Assembly: GCA_028288485.1 (NCBI GenBank)
Contig: JAQBNO010000172.1
Span: 1 to 39,834, forward strand
Length of the DNA stretch: 39,834 nt
DNA from: Segetibacter sp.
Lineage (GTDB): Bacteria > Bacteroidota > Bacteroidia > Chitinophagales > Chitinophagaceae
Direction of reading: 5' to 3'
The notes under the pieces are model-generated. The model worked only from the letters and a program-made list of their open reading frames with translations. It had not been told where the DNA came from and ran no database searches. Position numbers and translations under genes: made by a program. Below, in pieces: positions 22,513-30,354 of the stretch (its first letter is position 1; each line of letters begins with the position of its first letter).

Positions 22513-24195
22513 TTAAAAATCGAATTCTCTGCGAGCCATATTCATTCTGATACCGAATGAAAATACGGTGGTATTACGATTACCGCCTACTGCCATATTA
22601 TAGGTTCTATGCTGAAGGTTCGCGTCGATAAACATGTTCTCGAATATCTCATAAGATGCAAGCAACGACACGTTCATCGATTTAACCTTATTACCATCAC
22701 CAACGTAATAACCATAATTCTTGCCGCGTGTGTGATAGTTCAGGAAAATATTACTTCCAAAGTTAGTACCGGCAGAATCGAGTCCCTGGTAATAATAGAT
22801 CATCTTGGCTTGCAGGTACAACTTCTTTAAAGGCTGGTATTTTAATATACTTATATATTCCTGGAAGTTTGCACCCAGCGGATGAGCAAGCGGCTGATTA
22901 TAATGAGAATATTCTGTAACAGAGTCAAAATGAGAATAGGTGAAAGGCCTTACACGGTTACTTTCGACTTGTAAATCCAGGTTAGGAATACCAAATGCAT
23001 CAGGATACTTTACCCCAATCTGGTAGCCATATTTATTCGCCCAAAACCCCGTACTTTTAATTAGTTCGCGAAACTGGAACTCATCAAGCACCATCTGTCC
23101 ATATAGCTGTATCTTCTTTTTGATATTTATTTTTCCATTTATACCTAGCGTAGCATTGTCTCCACTTCCAATGTCACTTTCAGCAGGTCGTAAAAACAAA
23201 ACCGGTATCAGGTACTGGAAATCAAAATGGTCTTTTCGTCCGAAAGTAACGGCATCAAAAAAGCCCAGGTTTAACCACTTGGTCGCATTAAAACTCAGGT
23301 AATTACTCCTGAAATATTTGCGCGATAATGTGCGGTTGCCTCCCGATCTTTGACCGTACGGGATCAACTCCATGAACAAATTCTGGTAATTAAATTTCCA
23401 TATGCGGGTATTAATCTTAAAAAACAGGTTATTGCCGGCAAAATCACTTAAGAATAAACTACGGTATCCATCGCCGATGAAATTCCTGTCGTACCCCAGC
23501 TGAAGATCAATATATTTTGAAGCGTTGAAGCTGACGGATCCCCTGTTATCAAAATAATCTACACCGCCGGGTGCTTTGAAACCTTTATAAAAACGAGCAC
23601 CGGGAACTGCGTTATGCGAAGCAATCCATTGCTGAACATATAAAGGATCCCTCTCCTGGTTGTCGGTGATAGATACATCAAATCCAATCTTACGGGCAAT
23701 TAATCCGCGAACAGTTACACCATGGCTATTATAAAACAAGCTCTGCGAATTACCTTTTTCTTTCATCACCTGGTATTGACCCATTGGGTTTACAATCAGG
23801 AAAAAGTCTTTCCCTTTTATTTCAAGAAAATTTCCTTTTGTCTTATAAAACTGGTTGAATATTGTTTTTTTACTGTTATAAGATTCGCGTGGTTTGGACC
23901 ATTCACTATTATTCATTAAATACCTTTCGATATTATACTTGTCAATCTCGGTCAGGTGAAACGAAGAATCTCCTGCTAACTGTAAGCTATCAATTAATTC
24001 AACTTCTTTGGTTGTCAGCCTGCGGTTATAAGGCTTAACAACGGAGTATAAAAGGTTTTCGTTACCGGTCTTAATCTCGAGCCTGTCTAATAATTTGTAA
24101 TCTTTTGTTCCGATCGGTATATAAGAACTTTGAGAAAATGCGGCTATTGGCAATAAGAAAAAAATAAGTATGCGAACGGATTTAATAATTTGCAT
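22513..24195 (-). CDS. Outer membrane barrel, capsule assembly Wzi / gliding RemB-like
   Basis: A 560-residue protein with signal peptide residues 1-21 (ending AAFSQ). A short periplasmic N-terminal region follows, then a large beta-barrel ending MNMARREFDF with the terminal phenylalanine expected for Bam substrates. The stretch LQLGYDRNFIGDGYRSLFLSD and the repeated aromatic strand pattern fit the Wzi capsule-assembly barrel superfamily, whose Bacteroidota members include the gliding-motility-associated protein RemB. Function is inferred only from this resemblance. It is monocistronic, with a strong terminator after it, and is divergent from dihydroorotase with just 30 bp between start codons, so the two promoters must overlap the coding ends. 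Confidence 0.72.
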   Translation of the reverse strand: MQIIKSVRILIFFLLPIAAFSQSSYIPIGTKDYKLLDRLEIKTGNENLLYSVVKPYNRRLTTKEVELIDSLQLAGDSSFHLTEIDKYNIERYLMNNSEWSKPRESYNSKKTIFNQFYKTKGNFLEIKGKDFFLIVNPMGQYQVMKEKGNSQSLFYNSHGVTVRGLIARKIGFDVSITDNQERDPLYVQQWIASHNAVPGARFYKGFKAPGGVDYFDNRGSVSFNASKYIDLQLGYDRNFIGDGYRSLFLSDFAGNNLFFKINTRIWKFNYQNLFMELIPYGQRSGGNRTLSRKYFRSNYLSFNATKWLNLGFFDAVTFGRKDHFDFQYLIPVLFLRPAESDIGSGDNATLGINGKINIKKKIQLYGQMVLDEFQFRELIKSTGFWANKYGYQIGVKYPDAFGIPNLDLQVESNRVRPFTYSHFDSVTEYSHYNQPLAHPLGANFQEYISILKYQPLKKLYLQAKMIYYYQGLDSAGTNFGSNIFLNYHTRGKNYGYYVGDGNKVKSMNVSLLASYEIFENMFIDANLQHRTYNMAVGGNRNTTVFSFGIRMNMARREFDF

Positions 24196-24225
24196 GAAAT
24201 ATTGGTTTTGAAATAATTTTCTGTT

Positions 24226-25563
24226 ATGAATTATTTAATAAAAGATATACAAATTGTTAACGAAGGTAAAACTTTAGCATTTGATGTTTTAATAAAAAAT
24301 GGAATTATCTATAAATTAGGTAGCAACATTTCAGTTAACGAAAAGGTTACCGAAATAAACGGGGAAGGTAAATTTTTATTGCCGGGAGTAATTGACGACC
24401 AGGTACATTTCAGGGAGCCCGGTCTTACCCATAAAGCCACTATCTACTCCGAAGCAAAGGCCGCAGTAGCAGGTGGCGTTACAAGTTTTATGGAAATGCC
24501 AAACACCGTTCCTCCTGTTTTTACGCAAAAACTGCTGGAAGATAAATATGAAATTGCAGCAGCAACTTCATTGGCAAACTATTCATTTTACATGGGAACC
24601 GGGAATGATAACATTGAGCAAGTGTTAAGAACCAATGATAAAAAAAAGGACGTTTGTGGAGTAAAAGTATTCATGGGTTCCTCTACAGGCAACCTGCTGG
24701 TTGATAACCCCCTGGTACTTGAAAAAGTCTTCGGTGGTGTTGAGCTTTTAATAGCAACACATTGCGAAGACGAAGCTACAATTAAAAGAAATTTTGAAAG
24801 ACTGAAGACCGAAAAAGGCACTTTACAACCTTCAGATCATCCCATTATTAGAGATGAAGAAGCATGTTTTGAATCTTCATTCAGAGCTGTTCAACTCGCG
24901 AAGAAGTATGACTCCAGGCTTCATATCTTGCATATCAGCACGGAAAGAGAACTGCAGTTATTCAGTAACATGCTTCCATTACGCGAAAAAAGAATTACGG
25001 CAGAAGTTTGTGTTCATCATTTACACTTTACTGCTGAAGATTATAGCCGCTTAGGAAACCTGATTAAATGCAATCCTGCAATCAAAGCTCCTCATAATAA
25101 AGCTGCGTTATGGCAAGGGTTACTCGACGATCGCCTCGATGTTATTGCTACTGACCATGCACCTCATACCTGGCACGAAAAAAATGAGCCATACGAGAAG
25201 GCGCACGCAGGATTGCCCCTTATTCAGCATTCGCTTTTACTCATGCTCGAATATGTAAAACAAGGTAAATTAACCATCGAAAAAGTAGCAGAAAAAATGA
25301 GCCATGCTGTAGCCGATTGTTTTAAGATAGACAAACGGGGATATATAAGAGAAGGATATTATGCCGATCTTGTTATTGCAGACACCGCCGAAAATACCGA
25401 CGTAAAAAAAGAAAACATCTTATATAAATGCGGCTGGAGCCCGTTGGAAGGCTTTCAATTTCCGGCAACCATAACACATACTTTTGTAAATGGCGCGTTG
25501 GTTTATGGAAATGGCGAGTGGGATGAGTCTATAAAAGGAATGAGAATAAAATTTGATAGATAA
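24226..25563 (+). CDS. pyrC: Dihydroorotase
   Basis: A 445-residue amidohydrolase of class I dihydroorotase size. Metal-site motifs are DDQVHFREPGLTHK (residues 57-70, with H61 and R63), the carbamylated lysine in CGVKVFMGSSTGN (K147), H179 in IATHCED, H233/H236 in LHILHIS, and D310 in VIATDHAPH. The second half of the first motif is standard, but the first histidine of the usual H-x-H is glutamine (Q59). I recall the same DDQVHFREPG in other Bacteroidota dihydroorotases, so this is probably a lineage trait and not damage. The enzyme cyclises carbamoyl-aspartate in pyrimidine synthesis. No other pyr gene is adjacent. Confidence 0.93.
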   Translation: MNYLIKDIQIVNEGKTLAFDVLIKNGIIYKLGSNISVNEKVTEINGEGKFLLPGVIDDQVHFREPGLTHKATIYSEAKAAVAGGVTSFMEMPNTVPPVFTQKLLEDKYEIAAATSLANYSFYMGTGNDNIEQVLRTNDKKKDVCGVKVFMGSSTGNLLVDNPLVLEKVFGGVELLIATHCEDEATIKRNFERLKTEKGTLQPSDHPIIRDEEACFESSFRAVQLAKKYDSRLHILHISTERELQLFSNMLPLREKRITAEVCVHHLHFTAEDYSRLGNLIKCNPAIKAPHNKAALWQGLLDDRLDVIATDHAPHTWHEKNEPYEKAHAGLPLIQHSLLLMLEYVKQGKLTIEKVAEKMSHAVADCFKIDKRGYIREGYYADLVIADTAENTDVKKENILYKCGWSPLEGFQFPATITHTFVNGALVYGNGEWDESIKGMRIKFDR

Positions 25564-25575
25564 GTCGCTGAAACG

Positions 25576-25637
25576 TCAAACGTGAAAAGTCAAACGCAAC
25601 ATTTTCCTGCTTTTAACCTTTGACGTTTCACGTTTGA
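25576..25637. repeat. 19-bp inverted repeat between dihydroorotase and the MutS-like gene
   Basis: Left arm TCAAACGTGAAAAGTCAAA (25576-25594) matches the reverse complement of the right arm (25619-25637) at 18 of 19 positions, with a 24-nt spacer. It starts 13 bp after the dihydroorotase stop. It could form a large hairpin or be a short palindromic element. Confidence 0.7.
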
Positions 25638-25684
25638 TTCCTATAGCAGCAAGAATACACCCACGGCAAACCCGAAACATACAT

Positions 25685-27001
25685 ATGCAAGCAGACAAAA
25701 CCACGGTAAACGATTTATCCATTTTTCATCATGACGAAGAACAGTCTGTTTTTCACCACCTTAATTTTACAACAACAACCGGCGGTAAAGACTGGTTACG
25801 TTTCCTGCTTGCTCACCCGTACACAGATTTAGAAAAAATCCGGGAAACCCAGGAAACTTTAAAGCTGATCATTAGAAACGAAAACAAATGGCCCACCATT
25901 ATAACCAATGGAACTATAATGGTTGTTGGTAAATTTTACGATTCATCTATCGACGAAATTCCCGCTCAGCCCAATTTAATAAACGGCCTTACCTATAAAA
26001 TAACCAAAGGCGCAGATTACTCGCTGATAAAATTTTCAATTACTCATTTCATCAATTTTACAATAGGCCTGCGCCAGATAATCGAAGCATTTGCCGGCGA
26101 GAAAAATCCACCGGTTCTGCAGGTAATGCTCGACCGCATAAAAATGCTCACCGACAAACCGGCAATAAAAAAGATGAGCCACTGGGACAAAAACCAAAAG
26201 CTCAGTATAATTGATAACTTAACTTTTGGTCGTTACCTCCACCGGGAGTTTAAAGAAAAAGCGCTTGAACTGGTAGAAATGTACAGTAAACTCGATGCGT
26301 ATTATAGTATGGCAATGGCTTGCCGCAAATCAGATTTTTGTTTTCCCGAATTTAAAAAGACAAACTCGCCCTACATAGAAACAAAAAATCTTTTTCACCT
26401 GCTTGTTCACACCCCTGTGGCCTATAATGTTACTTTGAACCAGCAAGGAAATTTCCTGTTTCTTACCGGCGCCAACATGGCCGGCAAAAGCACCTTCATT
26501 AAGGCTGTAGGCGTAGCTGTTTACCTTGCGCATGTGGGTATGGGAGTACCTGCAGAAAGTTTTCAACTGAGTTTGTTCGATGGTCTCCTGAGCAACATAC
26601 AGGTCGAAGACAATATATCGCGCGGCGAAAGTTATTTTTTCAATGAAGTACAGCGTATAAAAAAAACCATCGAAAAAATTAACGATGGCAGAAACTGGCT
26701 TATTTTAATAGATGAGCTTTTTAAAGGAACCAACGTGCAGGATGCCATGAAATGCAGTACGACAGTGATTGAAGGGCTACGTAAAATGAAAAATACTTTG
26801 TTTATTCTCTCCACTCACTTATATGAAATAGGTGAAGGGCTACGCCAATATCCAAACATCAAGTTCAATTATTTCGAAACGCGCATCGAAGACGGCCAGT
26901 TAATTTTTAGTTACCAGCTAAAAGAAGGAATCAGTAACGACCGGTTGGGATACCTGATACTAAAAAGAGAAGGTGTGGTGAACTTGCTGGAAAACCTGTA
27001 A
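25685..27001 (+). CDS. MutS-family DNA-binding ATPase (short form lacking the mismatch-recognition domain)
   Basis: A protein of about 438 residues with a MutS core/lever part followed by the ABC-type MutS ATPase domain. The Walker A motif is TGANMAGKSTFIK at about residues 260-272. GVAVYLAHVGMGVPAES, then SRGESYFFNEVQRIKK (signature-like), LILIDELFKGTN (Walker B) and LFILSTHLYE follow, all MutS landmarks. Domain I, which recognises mismatches in true MutS (about 850 residues), is absent. The frame extends back to 25634, but that start lies inside the inverted repeat; ATG 25685 (MQADKTTVNDLS) is preferred. Such short MutS proteins are common in Bacteroidota with no settled role. They may act in recombination or branched-DNA handling rather than classic repair. 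Confidence 0.86.
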   Translation: MQADKTTVNDLSIFHHDEEQSVFHHLNFTTTTGGKDWLRFLLAHPYTDLEKIRETQETLKLIIRNENKWPTIITNGTIMVVGKFYDSSIDEIPAQPNLINGLTYKITKGADYSLIKFSITHFINFTIGLRQIIEAFAGEKNPPVLQVMLDRIKMLTDKPAIKKMSHWDKNQKLSIIDNLTFGRYLHREFKEKALELVEMYSKLDAYYSMAMACRKSDFCFPEFKKTNSPYIETKNLFHLLVHTPVAYNVTLNQQGNFLFLTGANMAGKSTFIKAVGVAVYLAHVGMGVPAESFQLSLFDGLLSNIQVEDNISRGESYFFNEVQRIKKTIEKINDGRNWLILIDELFKGTNVQDAMKCSTTVIEGLRKMKNTLFILSTHLYEIGEGLRQYPNIKFNYFETRIEDGQLIFSYQLKEGISNDRLGYLILKREGVVNLLENL

Positions 27002-27072
27002 TAAAAATCATCCGCTATTATTTTTTATAAAAACATTTTTGGTAGCCAGCGTCTCCTCATTTTTCAACAGCC

Positions 27073-27092
27073 GTTGCCACGCTCGCTTGTAC
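27073..27092 (-). repeat. Dispersed intergenic repeat, copy H
   Basis: The reverse complement is GTACAAGCGAGCGTGGCAAC, fitting GTACAAGnGnGnGnCRCAAC with one change. Confidence 0.65.
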
Positions 27093-27141
27093 TGTAACGC
27101 AATATTCGGCGTGGCTGTTTACCCTCAGCTGGTCGACGGGT

Positions 27142-27154
27142 GGCACTCTTGTAC
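27142..27154 (-). repeat. Dispersed intergenic repeat, half copy I
   Basis: The reverse complement GTACAAGAGTGCC matches the left half of the copy at 34279-34298. Confidence 0.5.
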
Positions 27155-27175
27155 CGCAGAAGATATGCAGCAAAA

Positions 27176-27251
27176 GAACCACAAAGACAGGGAGAACACG
27201 AGTTGCACAAACGCTTGGTGAAATTTCGAGTCCTTTATGTCTCAGTGGTTC
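27176..27251. repeat. 76-bp imperfect inverted repeat (AACCAC...GTGGTT element)
   Basis: Left arm GAACCACAAAGACAGGGAG and the reverse complement of the right arm (GAACCACTGAGACATAAAG) match at 14 of 19 positions. The ends resemble the common AACCACnnAGACAC...GTGTCTnnGTGGTT repeats of environmental bacterial genomes. Confidence 0.5.
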
Positions 27252-27502
27252 ACCTTGCACAAAAAAAATAAAAAGCCATTTAAATAAAACAAATGCAGAA
27301 TTGTGCAACGTTCCCCCGCCAACCATACGCACGGGCAAGGATGTTGCTATAAAAACCTACTGCCGGAACCCGAAAAATCAACGCAAAATCTCATTGAGTT
27401 GAAGGCATCACTTACGAAAAAACAGAAAAGCAGAAATTATCTATAACTTTTGCAGGAACATTTATATTTATCCAAAATATTAAACTGATTTTCGCTTAAC
27501 CT

Positions 27503-27510
27503 TACATTTG
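27503..27510 (+). promoter_or_regulatory. Predicted -7 element for the ABC transporter genes
   Basis: TACATTTG fits TAnnTTTG and ends 19 bp before ATG 27530. No convincing -33 element was found. Confidence 0.45.
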
Positions 27511-27529
27511 ACTAATCTCAAATCTTTTT

Positions 27530-28462
27530 ATGGAACTGCTCGAACTTCGGAACCTTAAAAAATATTATGCTACCCAAAAAGCGGTAGATGACATAAGTTT
27601 TTCAATAGCACAGGGAAGTATTTTTGGTTTGCTCGGCCCCAACGGAGCCGGTAAAACAACGTTACTGAGAATGATCACAGGTATTTTTTATCCTGATTCG
27701 GGCGATATCATTTTCAATAACAAAAAATTTGATCCACTTAACGATACGCTCTTTATTGGTTATATGCCGGAAGAACGAGGACTGTATAAAAAGATGAAAA
27801 TTGGCGAACAGGCTTTATATCTTGCGCGGCTGAAAGGCTTAAGTAAGCATGATGCCATGGAGAAAATCAAATATTGGTTCATGAAGCTTGGTATGGAAAG
27901 CTGGTGGAATAAAAAAGTCGAAGACCTGAGTAAGGGAATGAGCCAGAAACTGCAGTTTGTTACAACCGTATTGCATGAACCAAAACTCGTTATTCTCGAC
28001 GAACCATTTAGCGGTCTTGACCCTGTAAATGCAAACCTGATCAAAGATGAAATTTTTGAACTGGCAAAAAAAGGAAGCACAATAATTTTTAGCACACACC
28101 GTATGGAGCAGGTTGAAGAGATCTGCGATCATATCGTTTTGGTAAACCAGGGCAAAAAAATACTCGACGGTACGGTACCAGACATAAAACAACAGTTTAA
28201 AGAAAACTTGTTCCGCATTACACTTGCCAATGCCCCGGCTATTATAAACAACCCTTCGTTTGAACTGGTGAAGCAGGTAGATAACAAGTTGACCGTTAAA
28301 ATAAACGAAGGCAGTTCGAGCAACGAAGTATTGCAATATTTTATTAATGAGAATGCTTCTATTGAAGCATTTAACGAAATTCTTCCGTCACTGAATGAAG
28401 TGTTTATAAGATTGGTTGAAGGCACAAAGGCAACACGCCAGTTTCAACAGGTAACCGTTTAA
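27530..28462 (+). CDS. ABC exporter ATP-binding protein (NatA-like)
   Basis: A 310-residue ABC ATPase. Walker A is GPNGAGKTT (residues 36-44), the signature is LSKGMSQ (133-139), Walker B plus D-loop is LVILDEPFSGLDP (153-165), and the switch histidine is H190 in FSTHRM. The segment IGYMPEERGLYKKMKIGEQ is characteristic of the NatA/DrrA-type subfamily. The extra C-terminal approximately 80 residues fit its DUF4162-type extension. It lies 34 bp upstream of an ABC-2 permease gene, with which it would form the complete transporter. NatAB exports sodium in Bacillus; in Bacteroidota the substrate is unknown. Confidence 0.93.
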   Translation: MELLELRNLKKYYATQKAVDDISFSIAQGSIFGLLGPNGAGKTTLLRMITGIFYPDSGDIIFNNKKFDPLNDTLFIGYMPEERGLYKKMKIGEQALYLARLKGLSKHDAMEKIKYWFMKLGMESWWNKKVEDLSKGMSQKLQFVTTVLHEPKLVILDEPFSGLDPVNANLIKDEIFELAKKGSTIIFSTHRMEQVEEICDHIVLVNQGKKILDGTVPDIKQQFKENLFRITLANAPAIINNPSFELVKQVDNKLTVKINEGSSSNEVLQYFINENASIEAFNEILPSLNEVFIRLVEGTKATRQFQQVTV

Positions 28463-28496
28463 CTTTTCACGCAGATTACTTTAATTCTCCTACTTC

Positions 28497-29822
28497 ATGA
28501 ATAAAATACTCTTAATTATACAAAGAGAATACCTGACAAGGGTAAAAAACAAAACCTTTATTCTTTCTACTATTCTTACCCCTTTGCTGTTTGCAGGGTT
28601 AATAACAGCGGTTACAATAATATCAGTAAAAAACCTGGATCACGAAAAAATTGCCGTAGTCGATCCCGGTGGCTTATTTAAGGGAAATCTTGAAAATACA
28701 AAAACGATCAGTTTTGAATTTCCGCCGGGAGTTGACAGTAATAACTATTCGGCAAAAGGATATTCTGCCATTTTATATACAGCCGACTCCGGCAACAATA
28801 CTTACAAGCTTATTTCAAAAAAACAATTAGGAATAATAGCCGAGGGTAACCTTGAAGACAAAATAAATGAAACGCTTGAGAACAATTTACTGAAATCAAA
28901 ATACCGCATCGACATCAAAGAACTGGAAGCAGAGCGCAAAAAAGCAGGGAATGCCGAAATTCAACAAACCTACCATGAGGGTACGCAGGTTAAAAAAGGT
29001 AATAGCGGCCTTGCTTACGGAATTGGTTACGGAAGCGGGTTTCTTATTTACATTACCCTGTTGATCTACGGCAACATGGTGATGCGTGGAGTAACGGAAG
29101 AAAAAACAAACCGGATCGCTGAAGTAGTGATTTCATCGGTAAAGCCGTTCCAGTTAATGATCGGTAAAATTGTAGGTATAGGTGCAGTAGGCTTAACGCA
29201 ATTCTTAATGTGGATCATATTGATCGCAGGATTAACAGCCGGAGCAACAGCGTTCCTGCCAAAAGAAACCTTGCAGCAAGCGCAGGAATCGAGCCAGCAG
29301 ATGCCGGGAGCCGGAGGAAACGTGAAAGCTGCTTCAAGTGCTGCTACTGAATTCAATGAAATTAAAAATACCTTAGGGGAAGCAAACTGGGTTTTAATAA
29401 TAGGCTGTTTCCTTTTTTACTTCTTATTCGGCTACCTGTTTTATGCGTCGTTATTTGCTGCAGTTGGAAGTACTGTAAATGAAGATGCAAATGATGCCCA
29501 AAGTCTTTCGATGCCTATTACTATGCCCATTATAGTATCGATAATGATAATGGTAAGCGCAATTACGAATCCCAGCGGGAGCCTTGCTGTGTGGGCAAGT
29601 ATGATTCCTTTCTTCTCTCCTATAGTGATGATGGCACGAATTCCCTTTGGAGTACCGGGAACTGTTCCTTACTGGCAATTATTCTTGAGCATGGCATTGC
29701 TGGTTGGTGGTTTCCTGTTGACAACATGGATCAGCGCAAAAATATACAGGACCGGTATTTTAATGTACGGTAAAAAAGCTACCTGGAAAGAAATGTGGAA
29801 GTGGGCGTTTAGGAAGGCGTGA
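28497..29822 (+). CDS. ABC-2 type permease (NatB-like)
   Basis: A 441-residue membrane protein of the ABC-2 permease type. The N-terminus NKILLIIQREYLTRVKNKTFILSTILTPLLFAG gives the first membrane helix. A long extracytoplasmic segment follows (about residues 45-175), then five or six helices beginning GYGSGFLIYITLLIYGNMVMRGVTEEKTNRIAEVVISSVKP, the hallmark of this family (one long conserved block with the EEKxxRxxEV motif). An insert rich in Q, A and G (about 255-280) is in a loop. It is co-directional with the ATPase gene and followed by a strong hairpin, so the two form a complete exporter operon. Confidence 0.92.
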   Translation: MNKILLIIQREYLTRVKNKTFILSTILTPLLFAGLITAVTIISVKNLDHEKIAVVDPGGLFKGNLENTKTISFEFPPGVDSNNYSAKGYSAILYTADSGNNTYKLISKKQLGIIAEGNLEDKINETLENNLLKSKYRIDIKELEAERKKAGNAEIQQTYHEGTQVKKGNSGLAYGIGYGSGFLIYITLLIYGNMVMRGVTEEKTNRIAEVVISSVKPFQLMIGKIVGIGAVGLTQFLMWIILIAGLTAGATAFLPKETLQQAQESSQQMPGAGGNVKAASSAATEFNEIKNTLGEANWVLIIGCFLFYFLFGYLFYASLFAAVGSTVNEDANDAQSLSMPITMPIIVSIMIMVSAITNPSGSLAVWASMIPFFSPIVMMARIPFGVPGTVPYWQLFLSMALLVGGFLLTTWISAKIYRTGILMYGKKATWKEMWKWAFRKA

Positions 29823-29823
29823 G

Positions 29824-29867
29824 GCAACCCTTGCAACCGGTTGAAAATTACCGGTTACAAGGGTTGC
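29824..29867 (+). terminator. Strong hairpin after the ABC permease gene
   Basis: An 18-bp stem with one mismatched position pairs GCAACCCTTGCAACCGGT (29824-29841) with the arm at 29850-29867 around an 8-nt loop. It begins 1 bp after the permease stop codon. No long U-tract follows, so it may act as a processing or bidirectional barrier for two convergent genes. Confidence 0.6.
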
Positions 29868-29899
29868 AGGTATAAGTTTTCTTTGTTTTGTACCTAAAA

Positions 29900-29921
29900 C
29901 TTGTAACATGTAACTTGTAAC
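29900..29921. repeat. Short direct-repeat tract
   Basis: Three copies of GTAAC lie in phase (two as CTTGTAAC, one as CATGTAAC), between the hairpin and the 3' end of the - strand gene at 29938. The sequence resembles the ACAAGGGTTGC arm of the adjacent hairpin, so it may be part of the same element. Confidence 0.4.
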
Positions 29922-29937
29922 TCCTATCGCGCAACTG

Positions 29938-30348
29938 TTACTGTTTCGACGCCGTCTTTATTTGGAAGGCGCTGCTATCTTTTTTAAATTTAAGGTCTTT
30001 AGTTTTCTTACGCTCTTTTACCATTTCCAGGCTTACTCCCAGCGACATACCTTCCTGCACAGCAATGCTGTCGTGTACTGATTTTTCATACCCCTCCATT
30101 TCAAACATGATTGAATAGTTACCGGGGGTTAAGTTATTTACGCGATACATTCCGGTGGAGTCGGTAAGTGCGAACTTCTGGCCCTGGAAAGAATTTGAGC
30201 TTAAGGTAATAACGGCTTCGTTTAAGGGAGACTTTGTACGCGCATCTTTTACCATGCCGCTAATTATTGCTGGTTTTTTTTGCTGTGAGAAGCCGTTGAA
30301 AAACAAAAAAGCTGCTACACATAAAAGCAATAATTTTTTACATTTCAT
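29938..30348 (-). CDS. Small secreted carboxypeptidase-regulatory-like domain protein
   Basis: A 136-residue exported protein. The signal peptide covers about residues 1-22 (KKLLLLCVAAFLFFNGFSQ). A single carboxypeptidase-regulatory-like/CNA-B-type beta-sandwich follows: ISGMVKDARTKSPLNEAVITL, then LTDSTGMYRVNNLTPGNYSIMFEMEGYEKS. The C-terminal tail is lysine- and glutamate-rich. The domain is the same fold fused to TonB receptors and to the DUF5686 protein elsewhere in this window, but it stands alone here. It has no enzymatic residues; carboxypeptidase activity should not be inferred. Its start lies 6 bp downstream of the stop of the flavoprotein gene at 30355, so they may be one operon. 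Function unknown. Confidence 0.82.
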   Translation of the reverse strand: MKCKKLLLLCVAAFLFFNGFSQQKKPAIISGMVKDARTKSPLNEAVITLSSNSFQGQKFALTDSTGMYRVNNLTPGNYSIMFEMEGYEKSVHDSIAVQEGMSLGVSLEMVKERKKTKDLKFKKDSSAFQIKTASKQ

Positions 30349-30354
30349 CGGTAT

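Larger units (their letters stand above)
27002..27529. other. 528-bp gap with repeats before the ABC transporter
   Basis: It contains two dispersed-repeat copies (27073-27092, 27142-27154), a large inverted repeat (27176-27251) and the likely promoter of the ABC genes (27503-27510). Open frames on either strand here run through repeats and lack protein character. Confidence 0.6.

Noticed and set aside
27057-27338. 93-codon - strand open frame in the gap before the ABC genes
   Set aside because: It spans two repeat copies and the inverted repeat; the translated text looks like repeat-derived noise.
29938-30348. Carboxypeptidase activity for the small secreted protein
   Set aside because: Only the regulatory-like beta-sandwich is present; there is no peptidase domain or metal-binding residues.
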